A DNA stretch of 8,901 nucleotides, taken from positions 1-8,901 of the forward strand of contig JABFVP010000262.1 of assembly GCA_013362725.1 (NCBI GenBank). The letters run 5' to 3'. Below the pieces are notes generated by a model. It was not told the origin of the DNA. It ran no database searches and was given only the letters and a program-made list of their open reading frames with translations. This DNA is from Cupriavidus sp. (GTDB taxonomy: Bacteria; Pseudomonadota; Gammaproteobacteria; Burkholderiales; Burkholderiaceae). Made by a program: the position numbers and the translations under genes. Of the stretch, positions 7,025 through 8,901 are shown in pieces (the stretch's first letter is position 1; each line of letters begins with the position of its first letter).

Positions 7025-7035
7025 CCTGAGTTTTA

Positions 7036-7338
7036 CTACGCTGTTGTTGCCTGCCGGTGGTCGATGCCGACAGCTTCTTGTTTTGGCGGAGAGGGTCGTT
7101 TTCGAACCCCTTCCACCTCTACGCCTTTCCGTGCCGCTTCTTCGCTGGCCAGCGCGAGAAACACTTCATCCAGTGGGACGTTCGCCTCCCGGGCGATGAT
7201 AAGAGCGTCCGTATAGCTCGGCAAACATTGCCCTTTGTAGAAGCGGTCAAGTTTCTGCTGGTACATGCCCATGTCTCGGGCGGCGGCGGCAACCTTGCGT
7301 CCATGCAGCGCCTTTTCAATTACTTCCCGAAAGCTCAT
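7036..7338 (-). CDS. Small phage HTH regulator (Cro/C1-like), putative repressor of the ssb operon
   Basis: A 100-aa basic protein. Residues about 3-60 (MSFREVIEKAL, KVAAAARDMGMYQQKLDRFY, PSYTDALIIAREANVPLDEVF) form a helix-turn-helix of the Cro/C1 type. The YKG-turn plus LIIAREANVPLDEVFLALASE helices resemble small regulators of filamentous phages, including DUF3693-like ones. The C-terminal 30 residues are charged and probably disordered. The ATG at 7338 has TGAGG about 6-7 bases upstream; an in-frame TTG at 7350 would add four residues and is less likely. It is divergent from the ssDNA-binding gene, with three identical-pattern dyads between them, and ends at a strong terminator. By position and fold it is the likely immunity or copy-control repressor. 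No direct evidence shows that it binds those sites. Confidence 0.78.
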   Translation of the reverse strand: MSFREVIEKALHGRKVAAAARDMGMYQQKLDRFYKGQCLPSYTDALIIAREANVPLDEVFLALASEEAARKGVEVEGVRKRPSPPKQEAVGIDHRQATTA

Positions 7339-7350
7339 AGGTAACCTCAA

Positions 7351-7379
7351 TTGGTATTAACACACGCTGTGTGTATGAT
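7351..7379 (+). promoter_or_regulatory. Promoter of the phage early operon (ssDNA-binding gene onward)
   Basis: TTGGTA (7351-7356) and TATGAT (7374-7379) are spaced by exactly 17 bases, matching the sigma-70 consensus at 4 of 6 and 5 of 6 positions. The predicted start is about 7386, giving a structured leader of about 120 bases before the ATG at 7507. Operator copy 1 (7360-7374) fills the spacer and operator copy 2 begins at about +2, the classic arrangement for repression. Confidence 0.65.
7360..7374. promoter_or_regulatory. Operator copy 1, ACACA-N5-TGTGT
   Basis: A 15-base dyad, ACACA CGCTG TGTGT, located between the -35 and -10 of the rightward promoter. It is the most symmetrical copy, since its centre adds a further C-G pair. 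It is probably bound by the divergent HTH regulator. Confidence 0.65.
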
Positions 7380-7386
7380 CCGATCT

Positions 7387-7401
7387 ACACAGTTCGTGTG
7401 T
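7387..7401. promoter_or_regulatory. Operator copy 2, ACACA-N5-TGTGT
   Basis: A 15-base dyad, ACACA GTTCG TGTGT, 27 bases centre to centre from copy 1, at the predicted transcription start. A second palindrome, TGTGTT-AA-AACACA (7397-7410), bridges copies 2 and 3. Confidence 0.65.
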
Positions 7402-7405
7402 TAAA

Positions 7406-7420
7406 ACACATTGCCTGTGT
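7406..7420. promoter_or_regulatory. Operator copy 3, ACACA-N5-TGTGT
   Basis: A 15-base dyad, ACACA TTGCC TGTGT, 19 bases centre to centre from copy 2. Arms are identical to the other copies while the centres differ, as expected for sites read by a dimeric repressor. Confidence 0.6.
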
Positions 7421-7434
7421 GAGCGGAAGTGTAG

Positions 7435-7501
7435 GCGGTAAACAACACCGCGTAAACAAAACCTAGTCCGCCAGCGGCGGCTAAACGTAACGAGGGGTTA
7501 C
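7435..7501 (+). promoter_or_regulatory. Structured leader: three consecutive hairpins before the ssDNA-binding gene
   Basis: Hairpin 1 is GCGGT/ACCGC (7435-7439, 7447-7451). Hairpin 2 is TAG-CCGCC/GGCGG-CTA with one bulged T and a 3-nt loop (7464-7483). Hairpin 3 is GTAAC/GTTAC (7487-7491, 7497-7501) with the ribosome-binding sequence GAGGG as its 5-nt loop, 5 bases before the ATG. In RNA this may be a translational control element. In the phage single strand it could be part of a replication or packaging structure. Confidence 0.5.
7489..7498 (+). repeat. Direct repeat AACGAGGGGT, copy 1 (ribosome-binding site of ssDNA-binding gene)
   Basis: An identical 10-base element occurs at 7893-7902 before the next gene. 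Its reverse complement occurs once at 7828-7837 in the form AACCCCTCGT. With the extra T at 7499, pairing of 7490-7499 with 7828-7837 would be 10 contiguous base pairs. Confidence 0.7.
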
Positions 7502-7506
7502 AGATC

Positions 7507-7824
7507 ATGACGATGAAATTCAAGGTGCAACTGTTCGCCATCAACGCCAAGGAATGGGAATTCGAGGGCCGCAAGGGCACTCGCTACAGCGCGCAAATGC
7601 TGGTCACTTCGGGCCGCGAGGAAAACGGCAAGGTTGTGGAAGAAACGTTCGTTGCCCGTATGAAGATCGCGGAGCATCTCAAGGACACCCCTCCGGGTGA
7701 ATACCTCACCGATCTGCGCCCGTATGCCGATGGGAACGGGAATCTGGATTTTGCGGTGGCAAGCTTCGTGCCGTTCAGTCGTGCGGCGGCAAACGCGAAG
7801 CCTTCGGCACAGGCTGCTGCCTAG
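7507..7824 (+). CDS. Filamentous-phage single-stranded DNA-binding protein (gpV-like)
   Basis: A 105-aa protein with an OB-fold look. A KFKVQLFAINAKEWEFEGRK strand-turn is followed by GTRYSAQMLV, a long acidic/basic hairpin (GREENGKVVEETFVA), PPGEYLTDLRPYADGNGNLD and a closing strand AVASFVPFSRA. The G-(T/N)-x-Y turn and the PGxYx(3-5)YxxxNG-xLxF pattern recall the ssDNA-binding proteins of Pf3-like phages. It would coat the phage single strand in the cytoplasm before coat protein replaces it at the membrane, and may repress translation. An Ala-rich tail (residues 93-105) is probably flexible. The ATG at 7507 has GAGGGG about 9 bases upstream; a second ATG at 7513 is possible. It is first in the rightward operon. 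Identification rests on fold pattern and position in a coat-gene cluster. Confidence 0.72.
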   Translation: MTMKFKVQLFAINAKEWEFEGRKGTRYSAQMLVTSGREENGKVVEETFVARMKIAEHLKDTPPGEYLTDLRPYADGNGNLDFAVASFVPFSRAAANAKPSAQAAA

Positions 7825-7865
7825 GAAAACCCCTCGTATGCCCCGGCGATGATGCGGGGATGACA

Positions 7866-7888
7866 GGCCGGAAAGACGGCCAATTTTT
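7866..7888 (+). terminator. Attenuator/terminator hairpin after ssDNA-binding gene
   Basis: GGCCG (7866-7870) pairs with CGGCC (7877-7881) around GAAAGA and is followed by AATTTTT. The short stem with a five-T tract suggests partial termination, which would give more ssDNA-binding mRNA than downstream mRNA. It is nested inside the 7829-7902 inverted repeat. Confidence 0.5.
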
Positions 7889-7892
7889 CGTA

Positions 7893-7902
7893 AACGAGGG
7901 GT
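7893..7902 (+). repeat. Direct repeat AACGAGGGGT, copy 2 (ribosome-binding site of 50-aa ORF)
   Basis: The second exact copy of the 10-base element, placed 5 bases before the ATG at 7908. Both copies also share a preceding CGTAA-type sequence. It is the right arm of the outer helix in the 7829-7902 structure. Confidence 0.7.
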
Positions 7903-7907
7903 CGGAT

Positions 7908-8060
7908 ATGAAAGCAAATCTGCAACGCGTTGGGTTCGGTTGCATGCTCGATGAGCGCGAGCAATGTATGGCGAGGGCGCTGTATTGGGCGGCAGTTGGG
8001 CTAGACCGGATCCTCGCTGTGCGTCTGGAAGTTATGGGCGGCTTGATGGGCGAATGGTGA
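7908..8060 (+). CDS. Small phage ORF, 50 aa, unknown function
   Basis: A 50-aa ORF (MKANLQRVGFGCMLDEREQC...) with GAGGGG about 8 bases before the ATG. A longer in-frame start at 7860 has no ribosome-binding site. The C-terminal half (ALYWAAVGLDRILAVRLEVM) could be an amphipathic or weakly membrane-associated helix. I do not recognise it. It sits between the ssDNA-binding gene and the small membrane-protein genes and shares one base with the next start (TGATG at 8058-8062), so the two are probably translationally coupled. Confidence 0.6.
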   Translation: MKANLQRVGFGCMLDEREQCMARALYWAAVGLDRILAVRLEVMGGLMGEW

Positions 8061-8224
8061 TGGACTTTCTCGTCGGCTTGTTGCTCGGTTACGCGATGGG
8101 CTCGCCTTCGCAGCCTTCGCTTCCCCTGACGCCTCTGGAGACTGCGGTCGTTGTGCTGTCCACCGTGTCCGTGTTCGCGTTGCTGGTGGGCTACCTGTTC
8201 AACATGATGCGGAGGGCGTTGTGA
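8060..8224 (+). CDS. Small phage membrane protein, 54 aa
   Basis: A 54-aa ORF with two hydrophobic segments: residues about 2-13 (DFLVGLLLGYAM) and about 24-47 (TAVVVLSTVSVFALLVGYLF), joined by a Ser/Pro turn (GSPSQPSLPLTPLE) and ending NMMRRAL. It is likely an inner-membrane protein inserted before virion assembly. The start overlaps the previous stop by one base (TGATG); an in-frame ATG two codons earlier (8054) is an alternative. The stop again overlaps the next start by one base. Specific function is unknown; the position suggests a minor virion or assembly protein. Confidence 0.65.
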   Translation: MDFLVGLLLGYAMGSPSQPSLPLTPLETAVVVLSTVSVFALLVGYLFNMMRRAL

Positions 8225-8364
8225 TGGCTGCGGCTGATCTTGCGTGCTTCGTGGCGGTGGGCGTGGGTAGCGTTGTGGGGGTGTTTGTAGGTGGCTGGAT
8301 GTTGGGCTTCTGGTTGGCGGCGCAGATCGCCTCCGGGATCGTGGACGGGAAAAGGGGTCAATGA
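8224..8364 (+). CDS. Small phage membrane protein, 46 aa, Gly/Val-rich
   Basis: A 46-aa ORF: MAAADLACFVAVGVGSVVGV and FVGGWMLGFWLAAQIASGIV form one long hydrophobic stretch, with a short basic tail DGKRGQ. The Gly-rich spacing resembles packed virion-tip proteins such as pVII of Ff phages, although similarity is only in character. The start shares one base with the preceding stop (8222-8226) and the stop overlaps the next ATG (ATGA, 8361-8364). GGAGGG lies about 6 bases upstream of the start. Its function is not recognised. Confidence 0.6.
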   Translation: MAAADLACFVAVGVGSVVGVFVGGWMLGFWLAAQIASGIVDGKRGQ

Positions 8365-8453
8365 TGTACGGGCTAACGTTGGATGCACTGCTCTTCTACT
8401 GCGTCCTGTGCTTGATGTTCGCGGCGGGGCATATCTGTGGGCGCCTTCGCTGA
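8361..8453 (+). CDS. Very small phage membrane peptide, 30 aa
   Basis: A 30-aa ORF (MMYGLTLDALLFYCVLCLMF then AAGHICGRLR) with one hydrophobic segment, four... cysteine-containing core and a basic C-terminus. AAGGGG lies 3-7 bases before the tandem ATGATG; the second ATG (8364) has the better spacing. It overlaps the upstream stop (ATGA) and the downstream GTG-start ORF by 17 bases. Coding status rests on the tight packing, the ribosome-binding site and the membrane-like composition. Confidence 0.45.
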   Translation: MMYGLTLDALLFYCVLCLMFAAGHICGRLR

Positions 8454-8556
8454 TTTCTGGCACATCGTGTGGCCGGTGCTCTTGGTGGCGGCGGTCTACC
8501 GGATCGGGCTGGCGCTGGTGGTCAAGTTGTGGCGCGACGTGTGGGGGTCGCTGTGA
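8437..8556 (+). CDS. Small phage membrane protein, 39 aa, GTG start
   Basis: A 39-aa ORF starting GTG (MGAFADFWHIVWPVLLVAAV then YRIGLALVVKLWRDVWGSL). It has GGGG 7 bases before the start, one membrane segment (about 10-29) and aromatic ends. Its stop overlaps the next GTG start in GTGA (8553-8556). Size, single helix and location just before a pIX-like ORF suit a virion cap or minor coat protein, possibly pVII-like. I cannot assign it firmly. Confidence 0.5.
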   Translation: MGAFADFWHIVWPVLLVAAVYRIGLALVVKLWRDVWGSL

Positions 8557-8654
8557 CAAGCGTAATTCTGTACTGCATGTGTGCCTGGGGGATTGGGTAT
8601 GCCTCGGGCTTCTGGATCAAGCTGGCGACTCGGGCATTCGAGGTGCTGGATTGA
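8553..8654 (+). CDS. pIX-like virion tip protein, 33 aa, GTG start
   Basis: A 33-aa ORF (MTSVILYCMCAWGIGYASGF then WIKLATRAFEVLD). From memory, Ff pIX is 32 aa, starts with M-S-V-(L/I)-x-Y, has a central G-aromatic and S-G motif, and ends in an amphipathic TR-x(1-2)-E helix. The same spacing is visible here. In Ff phages pVII and pIX cap the end of the virion that emerges first, and their genes directly precede the major coat gene, as here. GGGGG lies about 6 bases before the GTG, which overlaps the upstream stop (GTGA). A longer frame beginning at 8469 runs through the upstream gene and is unlikely. The homology is inferred from pattern and order. Confidence 0.55.
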   Translation: MTSVILYCMCAWGIGYASGFWIKLATRAFEVLD

Positions 8655-8666
8655 GGCGGTAAGCGC

Positions 8667-8692
8667 TGGTGGACGCTCTCCACCGTTTCTTT
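8667..8692 (+). terminator. Hairpin terminator/attenuator just before the major coat gene
   Basis: GGTGGA (8668-8673) pairs perfectly with TCCACC (8679-8684) around CGCTC, with one extra T-G pair, followed by TTTCTTT. It lies between the pIX-like gene and the coat start at 8707. It may attenuate transcription from the early operon or be the processed 5' end of an abundant coat mRNA. No clear coat promoter is visible between 8655 and 8706. Confidence 0.5.
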
Positions 8693-8706
8693 GTACGGGA
8701 GTGCAT

Positions 8707-8901
8707 ATGCACAAGGTGAAGCATCTGGCCATCGCGGCCAAACAAAAGTCGGCGCAAATCGGTGCCGGCGTGGCTGCTCTGGCGCTGTCGGGCGCTGTCA
8801 TGGCGCAAACGTCCACCGGCGACGCGGGCCTGGACGCCATCAACGGCTTGAGCGCCAAAGTGACCTCCTACACTGGCGCCGCTCTGACCGTTGCGGTGCT
8901 G
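8707..8901 (+). CDS. Major coat protein precursor (pVIII-like), partial at right edge
   Basis: The first 65 codons are present; the stop lies beyond the window. Residues 1-33 form a signal peptide with a strongly basic start (MHKVKHLAIAAKQKSAQ), a hydrophobic core (IGAGVAALALSGAV) and an MA cleavage site. The mature protein begins QTSTGDAGLDAINGLSAKVT, an acidic amphipathic surface segment, followed by SYTGAALTVAVL, the start of the membrane helix. This is the standard architecture of filamentous-phage major coat proteins. In the family a basic C-terminus then contacts the DNA inside the particle. GGGAG lies about 6 bases before the ATG. It is the clearest marker that this region is an inovirus. 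Confidence 0.88.
   Translation, partial: MHKVKHLAIAAKQKSAQIGAGVAALALSGAVMAQTSTGDAGLDAINGLSAKVTSYTGAALTVAVL

Larger units (their letters stand above)
7829..7902 (+). promoter_or_regulatory. Nested inverted repeat / three-way-junction structure between ssDNA-binding gene and next gene
   Basis: Outer arms ACCCCTCGT (7829-7837) and ACGAGGGGT (7894-7902) are perfect reverse complements (9 bp). Inside lie two hairpins: CCCCG/CGGGG (7841-7859 region) and GGCCG/CGGCC (7866-7881). The right outer arm is the ribosome-binding site of the next gene, so the outer helix would hide it. The left arm can instead pair with the ssDNA-binding gene's own ribosome-binding site (7490-7499). Confidence 0.6.

Noticed and set aside
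6913..7035. dif, tRNA or transposase remnant at the phage junction
   Set aside because: No dif-like XerC/XerD arms, no tRNA cloverleaf and no transposase fragment could be recognised by eye.
7360..7420. CRISPR-like repeats formed by the ACACA/TGTGT elements
   Set aside because: The repeats are 15-base dyads with 4-12 bases between them and lie over a promoter; they are operators, not a CRISPR array.
8291..8662. A 123-aa open frame through the small phage genes
   Set aside because: It has no good ribosome-binding site, is low-complexity Gly/Arg/Trp, and conflicts with five small coupled ORFs with membrane-like products.

Overview
The window comes from a high-GC betaproteobacterium, most like Cupriavidus/Ralstonia (Burkholderiaceae). 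This is inferred from the strong G/C third-position bias, the protein families and the gene style; I could not search a database. It has two parts: chromosomal metabolic and transport genes (about 1-6985), and the left end of what looks like an integrated filamentous phage (inovirus) from about 6988 to the right edge, where visibly less GC-biased sequence and a string of tiny genes begin.

Host part, left to right. On the minus strand are the first nine codons of a permease (probably TcyL-like), a cystine-type (TcyJ/FliY-like) periplasmic binding protein, a GltI-like glutamate/aspartate binding protein and a DadA-like D-amino acid dehydrogenase. Reading with transcription, the order is dadA -> gltI -> tcyJ -> tcyL. 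Terminator-like hairpins follow gltI and tcyJ. A LysR-type regulator diverges from dadA across a 145-bp intergenic region that holds two perfect short dyads and a possible dadA promoter. Next, on the plus strand, is a CNNM/CorC-type membrane protein that resembles E. coli YtfL (PaeA, implicated in polyamine export). Convergent to it is a two-domain protein with an N-terminal DUF1653-like module and a C-terminal HD-type metal-dependent phosphohydrolase. The shared theme of the left half is uptake and oxidation of amino acids.

Phage part. A small Cro/C1-type regulator on the minus strand ends in a strong hairpin terminator, which is near the phage-host junction. It diverges from an early phage operon starting with a gpV-like single-stranded-DNA-binding protein. 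Between them lie three copies of a 15-bp dyad, ACACA-N5-TGTGT; the first sits exactly between the -35 and -10 of a good rightward promoter. The ssDNA-binding gene is followed by six very small genes, five of them joined by overlapping stop/start codons. Most encode single membrane segments, and the last (33 aa) resembles the Ff tip protein pIX. After a hairpin comes the major coat protein (pVIII-like, with signal peptide), cut by the right edge. Replication (Rep), Zot/pI and pIII genes would be expected beyond the window.

The most interesting unexplained structure is around the ssDNA-binding gene. Its leader carries three consecutive hairpins, the third holding the ribosome-binding site in its loop. 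The same 10-base ribosome-binding-site element is repeated before the next gene, and its exact complement lies just after the ssDNA-binding gene's stop. Together these could form an RNA switch between two alternative pairings, or a packaging/replication structure of the phage single strand. No rRNA, tRNA, CRISPR array or insertion sequence was seen, and no stretch over 300 bases lacks a gene.
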